Positions 1 through 5,760 of a stretch of 5,760 nt of DNA are shown in pieces. Each line of letters starts with the position of its first letter. Positions within the stretch are counted from its first letter, which is position 1. Made by a program: the position numbers and the translations under genes. Under the pieces are notes generated by a model. That model saw nothing but the letters and a program-made list of their open reading frames with translations, did not search any database and was not told where the DNA came from. The stretch comes from JAAFKA01 sp043748455 (GTDB taxonomy: Bacteria > Bacteroidota > Bacteroidia > Cytophagales > Thermoflexibacteraceae), in NCBI GenBank assembly GCA_043748455.1, contig JAYTNF010000435.1, positions 1-5,760 on the forward strand, read 5' to 3'.

Positions 1-1
1 C

Positions 2-1150
2 AACAGAAAAGGTGAAGGTAGAAGTGGCGTGGCTGTTTCTGTTATTCATAAAAAATATTCCGAAAAAATGGGCTATACAAAACGAGAAATGTATGTGCAG
101 TTTTTGACGAGAATTTATTTTGAAATCAGTGGTTGTAAAATTGCAGAATTTTCAACTTTAAAGAGTCTGCAAGCTCCTAAGTTTATTTCTTTTCGCAACT
201 TTTTTAAAGCTAAATTAGAAAAATGTTTTATTGTTCCTGCACGTACTTTTGATAATGTAAAAGGGCAATTTCCTATTGGTTTTAAAATTTGGGATACAGA
301 TAAAAAAGAGGATTTTTTCCATATTAAGGCAGATGCTTATAATGAAAAAGAAAAATATTTTGCCGTAAAAGATATATGGGCTTATGATAATTTGAAATTT
401 ATCAATAATTGGGTAACAACTTTTAGAAAGACAGAATCGGAATCTATTGCTACGATAATTGGTGTAGGTAGTGATTTTCAAAATCAAAGATTGGTTCGTA
501 TAGAAAGACCAAATATGGAGGTGCCAGCTGATAATCATCATTGGCAAATCACAAAAAACAACTTGATTCAGTCTGCGATTTATTATACTGTGAGAAAAAT
601 AATTGCAGCTACTTGGTTTAATGACCGAGACCAATTTTTATATCCTAATGAAAAGTGGGAAGTAGATAAAGAATTTCAAAATGATTGTTTAGCTTATACC
701 TTGTTTACTAATAATATAAAATCTAAATATGGCACAAATCATTGGATTCCATTTACAGAATCAGAGGTAAATTCTCAGGACAAGTTTGAAAGTAAATTTA
801 TGGCACATTTTCTTGCGGGTAAACTAAAAGATGATACTTCAACAGCACTGTTTGAAAAAGATAAAACCACTAAAAAAGCACCTTTGGAATTTTCAATAGA
901 AGCAAAATCTGTATTTTCGTCTGGGAAAGCCTTGTGGAAATATTATCACAAACAAGTAAATTGCAATCCTAATGCTTCTTTATACGATATTCGTGAGTAT
1001 TTTCAAGAAAGAAACGGTTTAGGCAGAATGAATAACAAAAGTGGCGATGAAGTTTACACAAAATTGCTTTTAGATTTAAGGGAAAGTTTGGATATTTTGG
1101 CAAAGAAAATTGAGCCTAAGGTGTATGAATATGGGTTTTTGAAAGGCTAA
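2..1150 (+). CDS. N6-adenine DNA methyltransferase (restriction-modification type), C-terminal part; 5' end outside window
   Basis: The frame is open from base 2, so the true start lies to the left. The GTG at 29 is only the first start-like codon in view and probably not a start. The visible 382 residues resemble the part of large N-6 DNA methylases that follows the catalytic NPPY motif: a glycine-rich stretch (GEGRSG), then MYVQFLTRIY (about residues 30-39 of the fragment), IAEFSTLK (about 47-54), and FDNVKGQFPIGFKIWD (about 83-98), a pattern I associate with the Eco57I/HP1354-like adenine methylases. The rest (about 150-382) would hold the target-recognition region, ending in YEYGFLKG. The enzyme would transfer a methyl group from S-adenosylmethionine to adenine in a specific DNA site. 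The catalytic NPPY and the SAM-binding motif I are not in the window, so activity and any fused nuclease cannot be judged. Assignment is from remembered family patterns; the general call is fairly safe, the subtype is not. Confidence 0.72.
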   Translation, partial: NRKGEGRSGVAVSVIHKKYSEKMGYTKREMYVQFLTRIYFEISGCKIAEFSTLKSLQAPKFISFRNFFKAKLEKCFIVPARTFDNVKGQFPIGFKIWDTDKKEDFFHIKADAYNEKEKYFAVKDIWAYDNLKFINNWVTTFRKTESESIATIIGVGSDFQNQRLVRIERPNMEVPADNHHWQITKNNLIQSAIYYTVRKIIAATWFNDRDQFLYPNEKWEVDKEFQNDCLAYTLFTNNIKSKYGTNHWIPFTESEVNSQDKFESKFMAHFLAGKLKDDTSTALFEKDKTTKKAPLEFSIEAKSVFSSGKALWKYYHKQVNCNPNASLYDIREYFQERNGLGRMNNKSGDEVYTKLLLDLRESLDILAKKIEPKVYEYGFLKG

Positions 1151-1151
1151 G

Positions 1152-1197
1152 AACATCTCTCAAAGAACTAATATTTCTTTGAGAGATGTTGTTTTTC
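1152..1197 (+). terminator. Intrinsic terminator of the first methyltransferase gene
   Basis: A perfect 16-bp stem (1152-1167 with 1175-1190), a 7-base loop, then G and five T (1192-1196) begin one base after the TAA stop of the first gene. It lies in the 54-base gap between two convergent genes. On the minus strand the stem is not followed by a T run, so it is mainly a plus-strand terminator, though the hairpin could also help protect the 3' end of the FkbM message. Confidence 0.88.
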
Positions 1198-1204
1198 TGT
1201 TAAT

Positions 1205-1924
1205 TTAACCTTTAAATGCCACATAATTAACTCCAAGTTGTTGATAATCTAATAATGTATTTTTTTGCAACGGTACTAAGCCGAAATAAGCTATTCTATA
1301 AAATTTGAAATGATAATGAGTAAGTAAATCAAAAATTTCTGATGCTATAATTTTTGTAATAATATTACTACTTTCAAATTGAATTGCTGAAATTTTCCCA
1401 TTTTGCAATGCGTCTTTACAGCCTTGCAAAATGGCAAGTTCGTGTCCTTCTGCATCTATTTTCATAAAATCTATTTTCTCTATCCCATATTTTGTCATGT
1501 AATTATCTAAGGTATCTAATTGGACTTGAATTGTTTGATAATTTGGATTTTTTTGTATCTGAGATGGATATAAATACAAAGAATTTGCTCCACAAAGCTG
1601 TTCATTATATACATACATTTCAGCTTTGTGTATATTATTGCTCAATCCAATATTATTCAAATACAACTTATGTTGATTTTGATAAGGTTGCAAATTTTGG
1701 TTTAATACTTTAAAGGTACTTGGAGTAGGCTCAAATGCATGAATAGTGAGATTTTTATGGCGACAATATTGCAGAATATGCTCACCAATATAAGCTCCAA
1801 CCTCAATAATTGTCATATTGGGTTTAATAAATTTTTTATACCATTTATATTCTCCATTCCAGTCAGGATTTCTTATGCCATAACCTAAAAATAATTTTGG
1901 CAAATGTTTTAATTTATTTATCAC
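1205..1924 (-). CDS. FkbM-family SAM-dependent methyltransferase
   Basis: This 239-residue protein has the FkbM layout: SAM-binding motif I EVGAYIGEH (residues 41-49), an acidic residue after the second strand in HAFEP (62-66), LDTLDNYM (136-143), and the family signature IDFMKIDAEGHELAILQG (151-168). Family members methylate hydroxyl groups of sugars, glycans or secondary metabolites; the substrate here cannot be told. No signal peptide or membrane segment is visible, so it is probably cytoplasmic. The start is GTG at 1924: an in-frame TAA lies one codon upstream (1928-1930), and starting at the first internal ATG (residue 37) would leave motif I almost at the N-terminus. No Shine-Dalgarno sequence precedes it. 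It lies 81 bases downstream of the PBP1A gene on the same strand, but a terminator separates them and no TAnnTTTG promoter is visible in the gap. Length is usual for the family. Confidence 0.9.
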   Translation of the reverse strand: MINKLKHLPKLFLGYGIRNPDWNGEYKWYKKFIKPNMTIIEVGAYIGEHILQYCRHKNLTIHAFEPTPSTFKVLNQNLQPYQNQHKLYLNNIGLSNNIHKAEMYVYNEQLCGANSLYLYPSQIQKNPNYQTIQVQLDTLDNYMTKYGIEKIDFMKIDAEGHELAILQGCKDALQNGKISAIQFESSNIITKIIASEIFDLLTHYHFKFYRIAYFGLVPLQKNTLLDYQQLGVNYVAFKG

Positions 1925-1948
1925 GGGTTATAATTAATATTTTTAGTT

Positions 1949-1991
1949 AAAAAGACTGAGAAGTAACATTTCTTTGAGAAATGTTACTTCT
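1949..1991 (-). terminator. Intrinsic terminator of the PBP1A gene
   Basis: A perfect 15-bp inverted repeat (1959-1973 with 1977-1991, 3 bases between the arms; in practice the innermost pairs would open to widen the loop) lies 14 bases past the PBP1A stop. On the minus strand it is followed by CAGTC and five T (1953-1949). It stands between PBP1A and the downstream FkbM gene, so FkbM needs read-through or its own promoter. Its sequence shares a 17-base motif (16 of 17 identical) with the terminator at 1152-1197. Confidence 0.85.
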
Positions 1992-2005
1992 AGGTAAAAT
2001 TATAA

Positions 2006-4276
2006 TTACTCATTTAACTCTTTCAGCATCTCGTCATTATTTCCAATTTCAGTTGTATCAGCAACAATTGAATCATTTTTGATGCAATCTAAACGCAAAT
2101 TTGGCATAGAAACCATTGCAAAACGTGATTTTTGATAAGGTATTTTGCTATTTTGATAAATTTTTTGCATATATAATGCAAATGAAGGCAACGACATTTT
2201 GCCACCAGCACCCAAATCTGTTGTTCTAAAATGTATGCTACGGTCTTCGCCACCTGTCCAAACTCCTGTTACCAAATTTGGAGTTATGCCCATAAACCAA
2301 CCATCAGAATTATTATTAGTTGTGCCTGTTTTACCACCAACTTCATTATTTTGTGGAATGTTATATTTCCATAAACTGCGTGCTGTTCCCTTGTCTTCCT
2401 CAACAGAACCTCGCAACATATAAGTCATTAAAAATGCAGTTTCTTCACTAATTACTTCCTTTTGCACAGGCGTATAACTATACAAAACTCTATCATTTTT
2501 ATCTCTAATTTCAGTAATATAAACGGGTTTATTCCATGTGCCTTGATTGGCAAAAGTACTGTATGCAGAGGTCATTTCGAGTAGAGAAACATCACTAATT
2601 CCCAAACAAAGTGCAGGAACTGTATCTAATTTGCTTTCTATACCTAATTTTCGAGCATAATCTATGATATTATTTGGACTTAAAACTTTCATCAGAAAAG
2701 TTGCAGCAGTATTAATTGACCTGCCCATAGCTTGCCTTAAAGTATAAGTTTCACCCGAATAATTACCACTATTAGAAGGAGTCCAGCGTTGTCCATCAGG
2801 CAAGGTAATGGTTTGTGGCACGTCTTGAAAACTTGTGCAAGGATTATATTCTTGTGGATTATTGTCGATGGCAGCCGAATAAACAACAGCTTTAAATGTA
2901 GAACCAGGTTGTCTTTTGCCTTGTTTTACATGGTCATATTTAAAATATTTATGGTTAATTCCACCAACCCACGCCTTAATATGTCCATTTTTTGGGTCAA
3001 TAGAAACCAAACCTGTGCGTAAAAAATGCTTGTAATATTTTATTGAATCTATTGGACTCATCAAAGTATCAGTTTCAAAACGAGGTTTGTACCATGAAAA
3101 AACACGCATTTTTACAGGTTTTGCTAATTGGAATAGTATTTTGGAATCTGAAACACCTTTTGCTTTTAGTTGCTTATAACGTGGACATTCTGAAATTGGT
3201 TTTTGTAGAAAATTGGCAATTTCTGAACCATCAGCATTTCGCCAAGGGTTTTGACCTCGCCAATGTTCAAAAAATTTTGCCTGCAAACTCCTCATGTGTT
3301 GCGTAACAGATGTTTCTGCATATTGTTGCATGCGTGAATCAACGGTTGTATAAATTTTCAAACCATCTGTATTAATATTATATCCCGAAGTATCACACCA
3401 ACTTTTAACCATTTTATAGACATGACTTCTAAAATGTGGGGCAAGTCCATAACTGTGATTATCTGGCACATAAAGAGAAAGATTTATTGAATCATTTTTT
3501 ATGCTATTGTATTGATTTTCAGATAGATAGTTATATTTTACCATCTGTTGCAATACGGTATTTCGGCGGCGAAAAGCATGACTTGGATTGAGAACAGGGC
3601 TATAATATGTTGGAGATTTTAACATTCCTACCAAAACCGCAGCCTGCAAAACACTTAAACTATCAGGAGTTGTGCCAAAATAAGTTTTTGATGCAATTTT
3701 AATTCCATAGGAATTTGCACTAAAATCTACCGTATTTAAGTACATGGTCAAAATTTCCTCTTTTGTGTAAGAAGTTTCAATTTTTATGGCTAAAATCCAT
3801 TCTTTAGTTTTTGCAACTATTTTTCCAATCATTGGCACATTGATTAAAGCACCTGCATTTTTGCCTTTTCGAGTGTTGAACAAGTTTTTTGCAAGTTGTT
3901 GGCTGAGTGTGCTTGAACCTCGGTTGTCTCCTTGTAACAAATAAAATAGAATGGCAAAAGTACCTTTCATATCAATGCCAGAATGTTCTTGAAAACGTAC
4001 ATCTTCTGTGGCAATCAAGGCTTCAACCACGTTTTTAGAAATCTCATTATACACAACTCGGCTGCGATTTTCGTTATAATAACGTCCCAAAACTACGCCA
4101 TCTGCCGAAATTACTTCTGTGGCTAATTCTGTGGGAGGTTTTTCGAGTACTTCGTAATTTGGCAATTCTCCAAATAAGTTAAACAAATTAATTGTTACAG
4201 CAAAAATATAGCAAAATAAGCCAACAAAAGTTGTTGCAAAGCCAAGCCAAGCGTATTTTATAAGTTTGTAATTCAT
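2006..4276 (-). CDS. mrcA: Penicillin-binding protein 1A (class A: glycosyltransferase + transpeptidase)
   Basis: This is a complete 756-residue bifunctional peptidoglycan synthase. A single N-terminal membrane anchor (about residues 9-31, no cleavage site seen) places the enzyme on the outer face of the inner membrane. The GT51 glycosyltransferase domain follows (about 55-235), with EDVRFQEHSG (91-100, catalytic Glu91), GSSTLSQQLAKNLF (120-133) and KEEILTMYLN (172-181); it polymerises lipid II into glycan strands. The transpeptidase domain (about 415-690) carries all three active-site motifs: STFK (459-462, nucleophile Ser459), SIN (520-522) and KTG (649-651). It cross-links stem peptides and is the beta-lactam target. 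The linker at about 330-420 (EHWRGQNPW, SPIDSIKYYKHFLRTG) is the form I associate with Bacteroidota PBP1A. Length is normal and no motif is missing. The ATG at 4276 puts the anchor at the N-terminus as expected; no Shine-Dalgarno sequence is seen. The symbol follows common usage for the family. Confidence 0.95.
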   Translation of the reverse strand: MNYKLIKYAWLGFATTFVGLFCYIFAVTINLFNLFGELPNYEVLEKPPTELATEVISADGVVLGRYYNENRSRVVYNEISKNVVEALIATEDVRFQEHSGIDMKGTFAILFYLLQGDNRGSSTLSQQLAKNLFNTRKGKNAGALINVPMIGKIVAKTKEWILAIKIETSYTKEEILTMYLNTVDFSANSYGIKIASKTYFGTTPDSLSVLQAAVLVGMLKSPTYYSPVLNPSHAFRRRNTVLQQMVKYNYLSENQYNSIKNDSINLSLYVPDNHSYGLAPHFRSHVYKMVKSWCDTSGYNINTDGLKIYTTVDSRMQQYAETSVTQHMRSLQAKFFEHWRGQNPWRNADGSEIANFLQKPISECPRYKQLKAKGVSDSKILFQLAKPVKMRVFSWYKPRFETDTLMSPIDSIKYYKHFLRTGLVSIDPKNGHIKAWVGGINHKYFKYDHVKQGKRQPGSTFKAVVYSAAIDNNPQEYNPCTSFQDVPQTITLPDGQRWTPSNSGNYSGETYTLRQAMGRSINTAATFLMKVLSPNNIIDYARKLGIESKLDTVPALCLGISDVSLLEMTSAYSTFANQGTWNKPVYITEIRDKNDRVLYSYTPVQKEVISEETAFLMTYMLRGSVEEDKGTARSLWKYNIPQNNEVGGKTGTTNNNSDGWFMGITPNLVTGVWTGGEDRSIHFRTTDLGAGGKMSLPSFALYMQKIYQNSKIPYQKSRFAMVSMPNLRLDCIKNDSIVADTTEIGNNDEMLKELNE

Positions 4277-4284
4277 AAGATTTT

Positions 4285-4318
4285 ATTATGCTTAAAAATA
4301 GAAATTTTGTCAAAGCTA
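4285..4318 (-). promoter_or_regulatory. Candidate PBP1A promoter (two overlapping readings)
   Basis: Two alternatives overlap upstream of the PBP1A ATG. (a) TAGCTTTG on the minus strand (4318-4311) fits the Bacteroidota -7 element TAnnTTTG, but no TTG stands at the expected -33 distance; it would give a leader of about 30 bases. (b) TTGACA (4313-4308), exactly 17 bp, CATAAT (4290-4285) fits a sigma-70-type promoter, with only 8 bases between the -10 box and the ATG, so the message would be almost leaderless. Reading (a) suits the likely host better. Neither is proven. Confidence 0.35.
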
Positions 4319-4571
4319 AGGTTTTTAGTGGTATTATTTTTCTATGTTCGTAAAATTTTTCGCCAATGTTTGTGTTCCACTCGCAATGGAATTGAAACAT
4401 TCCGCTATAACTTCAAACTTGCACAAAGAAACAACTTTTCTTAATTTTATCACACAAAAATACACAATAAACTAACAAAAGCAGCTTTTCAATGCACTTC
4501 TGACGTACAGATGAAGTTGTTTGCACAGACACAACCAATAGCAGAAATGGCTAAAGCTAATAAAATAAAGT

Positions 4572-4616
4572 GCGTATTTTGTATTGTTTGGGTTGTAATT
4601 TTGTTAGAAAATACGC
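4572..4616. repeat. Inverted repeat GCGTATTTT / AAAATACGC
   Basis: Perfect 9-base arms lie at 4572-4580 and 4608-4616, with 27 bases between them, just upstream of the methyltransferase promoter. A related copy, GCGTATATTT, follows the promoter at 4691-4700. The same 9-mer as the left arm also occurs at 4251-4259 inside the first codons of the divergent PBP1A gene. The spacing is long for a terminator and there is no T run, so binding sites for a regulator are a possible reading; chance in AT-rich DNA is another. Confidence 0.45.
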
Positions 4617-4631
4617 CTAAAATGATTTATT

Positions 4632-4652
4632 TTGTTGTTTTTGTTGTTTTTG
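4632..4652 (+). repeat. Short tandem repeat TTGTTGTTT, 2.3 copies, overlapping the -33 region
   Basis: TTGTTGTTT occurs at 4632-4640 and again at 4641-4649, followed by TTG at 4650-4652. The repeat supplies several TTG triplets, of which 4644-4646 has the right 19-bp distance to the -7 element. Copy-number change here would shift or duplicate possible -33 elements, but two copies are few for an unstable repeat. Confidence 0.6.
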
Positions 4653-4673
4653 TCTAATTTAGTTTTATATTTG
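4644..4673 (+). promoter_or_regulatory. Bacteroidota-type promoter of the second DNA methyltransferase gene
   Basis: TTG (4644-4646), 19 bp, then TATATTTG (4666-4673) is an exact match to the -33 TTG / -7 TAnnTTTG consensus used by the primary sigma factor of Bacteroidota. Transcription would begin near 4678-4683, giving a leader of about 90 bases before the ATG at 4771. That leader contains the inverted repeats described at 4712-4798. Confidence 0.62.
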
Positions 4674-4711
4674 AAAAATGTATGCAAAATGCGTATATTT
4701 AAGAGTTAGGT

Positions 4712-4798
4712 GCTATTTTAGGAAACAACCAACCAAACCCCTAAAATAGCCTTGTAAACGGACAAGGCAAATGGCAATAAACAAACTAATTTTAGGGG
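4712..4798 (+). promoter_or_regulatory. Structured mRNA leader with two mutually exclusive pairings around the methyltransferase start codon
   Basis: Three segments can pair in two ways. Arm 1 (4712-4722, GCTATTTTAGG) is perfectly complementary over 11 bases to arm 2 (4740-4750), with a 17-base loop. Arm 2, read as CCCCTAAAAT (4738-4747), is also perfectly complementary over 10 bases to arm 3 (4789-4798, ATTTTAGGGG), which lies in codons 7-10 of the gene. The two pairings exclude each other, and the second encloses the ATG. A further 7-bp hairpin (4749-4755 with 4762-4768, 6-base loop) covers the weak AAGG ribosome binding site (4764-4767). The complementarity is seen directly; a translational switch is inferred. 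Arm 3 is constrained by the conserved LGD of the protein, so part of the match may be coincidence. Confidence 0.4.
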
Positions 4799-5760
4799 AC
4801 TGCTTAGAAGTCTTAAAAACACTTGAAAACGAAACAGTAGATTTAATTTACATTGACCCACCGTTTTTTTCAAACCGAACTTACGAAGTAATTTGGGGAG
4901 ATAAAGGCGAAGTGCGAAGTTTTGAAGACAGATTTTCAGGAGGCATAGAACATTATATTTCGTGGCTAAAAGAAAGAATACAAGAACTTCACAGAATTTT
5001 GAAACCAACAGGAAGTATTTTTGTGCATTGCGATTGGCACGCCAACGCAGAAATTAAGGTCTTAGTTATGAATAAAGTTTTTGGTACTATTTTTTTTAGA
5101 AATGAAATTATCTGGAAACGAAAAACAGGAAGAGGTGAAACTAATCATAAATCAAGTGTATTTGGGGTTTCAACTGATACCATTTTCTTCTATTCAAAAA
5201 CAAATAATTATACATTTAATAGCCAATTTACTTATGATGCTGAAGGTTATCAAAATTATTTAGACGAAAATTTTAATCTTATAGATGAAAATGGTCGCAA
5301 ATATAGAAGTGCTGATTTGGGCAGCCCCTCGCCAAGACCAAATTTAACTTATGAATATAAAGGTTATGCACCACCTAAAAATGGTTGGGCTATTTCACAA
5401 GAAAATATGGAAAAGTGGGACAAAGAAGGCAAATTAATTTTTCCTACAACTAAGAAAGGAAGAATAAGACGAAAAGTATTTTTAGACGAAGTGAAAGGAA
5501 AACCTGTGCAAAATATATGGGAAGATATTGCTATGGTAACAGGTAGTTCAAAAGAAAGAATAGGTTACCCAACACAAAAACCCGAAGCCTTGCTTGAAAG
5601 AATTATTAATTGTGCAAGCAATGAAAATGACATAATTTTAGACTGTTTTATGGGTGGTGGAACAACTATTGCAGTTGCGGACAAATTAAATAGAAATTGG
5701 ATAGGTATAGACCAAAGTGTCAATGCAGTAAAAGTAACAGAATTTCGTCTTAATACACAA
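4771..5760 (+). CDS. Beta-class site-specific DNA methyltransferase (probably N6-adenine); 3' end outside window
   Basis: The frame opens at ATG 4771 and is still open at the window edge (330 residues seen). The start is secure: an in-frame TAG stands at 4747-4749 with no other start codon between. Motifs run in the circularly permuted beta-class order: LGDCLEVL near the N-terminus (8-15), catalytic motif IV DPPF (29-32), HRILKPTGSIFVHCDWH (84-100), a variable middle (about 115-250) likely to hold target recognition, motif X with YPTQKP (266-271), then SAM-binding motif I DCFMGGGTT (291-299) and GIDQS (312-316). DPPF rather than SPPY favours N6-adenine over N4-cytosine. It would methylate a specific DNA site, either with a partner nuclease or as an orphan; the downstream partner is not visible. 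Translation seems poorly initiated, with a weak AAGG 3 bases before the ATG inside a small hairpin. The coding sequence contains T tracts of 7 (4864-4870) and 8 (5090-5097). Little more than the C-terminus appears to be missing. Confidence 0.93.
   Translation, partial: MAINKLILGDCLEVLKTLENETVDLIYIDPPFFSNRTYEVIWGDKGEVRSFEDRFSGGIEHYISWLKERIQELHRILKPTGSIFVHCDWHANAEIKVLVMNKVFGTIFFRNEIIWKRKTGRGETNHKSSVFGVSTDTIFFYSKTNNYTFNSQFTYDAEGYQNYLDENFNLIDENGRKYRSADLGSPSPRPNLTYEYKGYAPPKNGWAISQENMEKWDKEGKLIFPTTKKGRIRRKVFLDEVKGKPVQNIWEDIAMVTGSSKERIGYPTQKPEALLERIINCASNENDIILDCFMGGGTTIAVADKLNRNWIGIDQSVNAVKVTEFRLNTQ

Larger units (their letters stand above)
4277..4770. other. Divergent intergenic region (494 bases) between PBP1A and the second DNA methyltransferase
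   Basis: No convincing gene is present. From left to right it holds the PBP1A promoter candidates (4285-4318), a solitary 31-base sequence with the look of a CRISPR repeat (4368-4398), about 170 bases in which I see nothing definite (4399-4571), an inverted GCGTATTTT repeat (4572-4616), a short T/G-rich tandem repeat (4632-4652), a good Bacteroidota-type promoter (4644-4673), and the structured leader of the methyltransferase gene (from 4712). The longest small plus-strand frame starting with ATG (4344-4475, 43 codons) lacks a ribosome binding site and recognisable motifs. Confidence 0.8.

Noticed and set aside
29..31. GTG as the start of the first gene
   Set aside because: The frame continues upstream to base 2 with codons (Asn-Arg-Lys-Gly-Glu-Gly-Arg-Ser-Gly) that fit the family just after NPPY, so the gene is truncated by the window edge.
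215..634. Minus-strand open frame of 139 codons
   Set aside because: It lies wholly inside the first methyltransferase gene in an opposing frame, has no recognisable domain, and its composition (many Ile, Phe, Asn, Ser) is that expected of an antisense shadow.
4188..4400. Minus-strand open frame of 70 codons overlapping the PBP1A start
   Set aside because: It overlaps the N-terminal anchor codons of PBP1A in another frame and would put the PBP1A promoter inside a coding region; hydrophobic look is inherited from the membrane segment.
4344..4475. Plus-strand small open frame of 43 codons in the intergenic region
   Set aside because: No ribosome binding site and no family I recognise; frames of this length are expected by chance. 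It also covers the CRISPR-repeat-like segment.
4495..4519. Small imperfect hairpin (ACTTC ... GAAGT)
   Set aside because: Only five paired bases with a bulged interior and no T run; too weak to call.
4615..4712. Possible integron attC site: GCCTAAA (4615-4621) and GTTAGGT (4706-4712), 98 bases apart, just ahead of a gene
   Set aside because: GTTAGGT fits the GTTRRRY core and the length is in range, but the left box misses the final C and no inner complementary boxes are found at the expected spacing. No integrase or further cassette is visible.
4718..5008. Minus-strand open frame of 96 codons
   Set aside because: It is antisense to the well-supported methyltransferase gene, including its catalytic motif; Leu/Phe/Lys-rich without a family.

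Overview
The window looks like a low-GC (AT-rich) chromosomal segment from a member of the Bacteroidota. The basis is a penicillin-binding protein of the Bacteroidota PBP1A type, an exact match to the Bacteroidota -33/-7 promoter consensus (TTG, 19 bp, TAnnTTTG) ahead of the last gene, and start codons with poor or no Shine-Dalgarno sequence. No RNA gene, insertion sequence or CRISPR array is visible. The genus cannot be told from the sequence.

Layout. 2-1150 (+): the C-terminal 382 residues of a large N6-adenine DNA methyltransferase, possibly a type II/IIG restriction-modification enzyme, cut by the left edge and closed by a strong hairpin terminator. 1205-1924 (-): an FkbM-family small-molecule or glycan methyltransferase with a GTG start, convergent with the first gene. 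2006-4276 (-): a complete bifunctional class A penicillin-binding protein (PBP1A), with its own terminator between it and the FkbM gene. 4277-4770: a 494-base divergent intergenic region with repeats and promoters. 4771-5760 (+): a second DNA methyltransferase of the beta class (motif order IV...X, I), cut by the right edge while still open.

An envelope-related minus-strand pair (peptidoglycan synthase, then FkbM methyltransferase) therefore sits between two plus-strand DNA methyltransferase genes of different structural classes. Both methyltransferases probably belong to restriction-modification or epigenetic systems whose other parts lie outside the window.

The most interesting non-coding signal is in the leader of the second methyltransferase gene. 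There, one arm (4738-4750) can pair perfectly either with an upstream arm (4712-4722) or with the first codons of the gene (4789-4798), and a second small hairpin covers the weak ribosome binding site. Other points of note are a 17-base motif shared by the two terminators, repeated GCGTATTTT motifs around the divergent promoters, and a solitary sequence resembling a CRISPR repeat.
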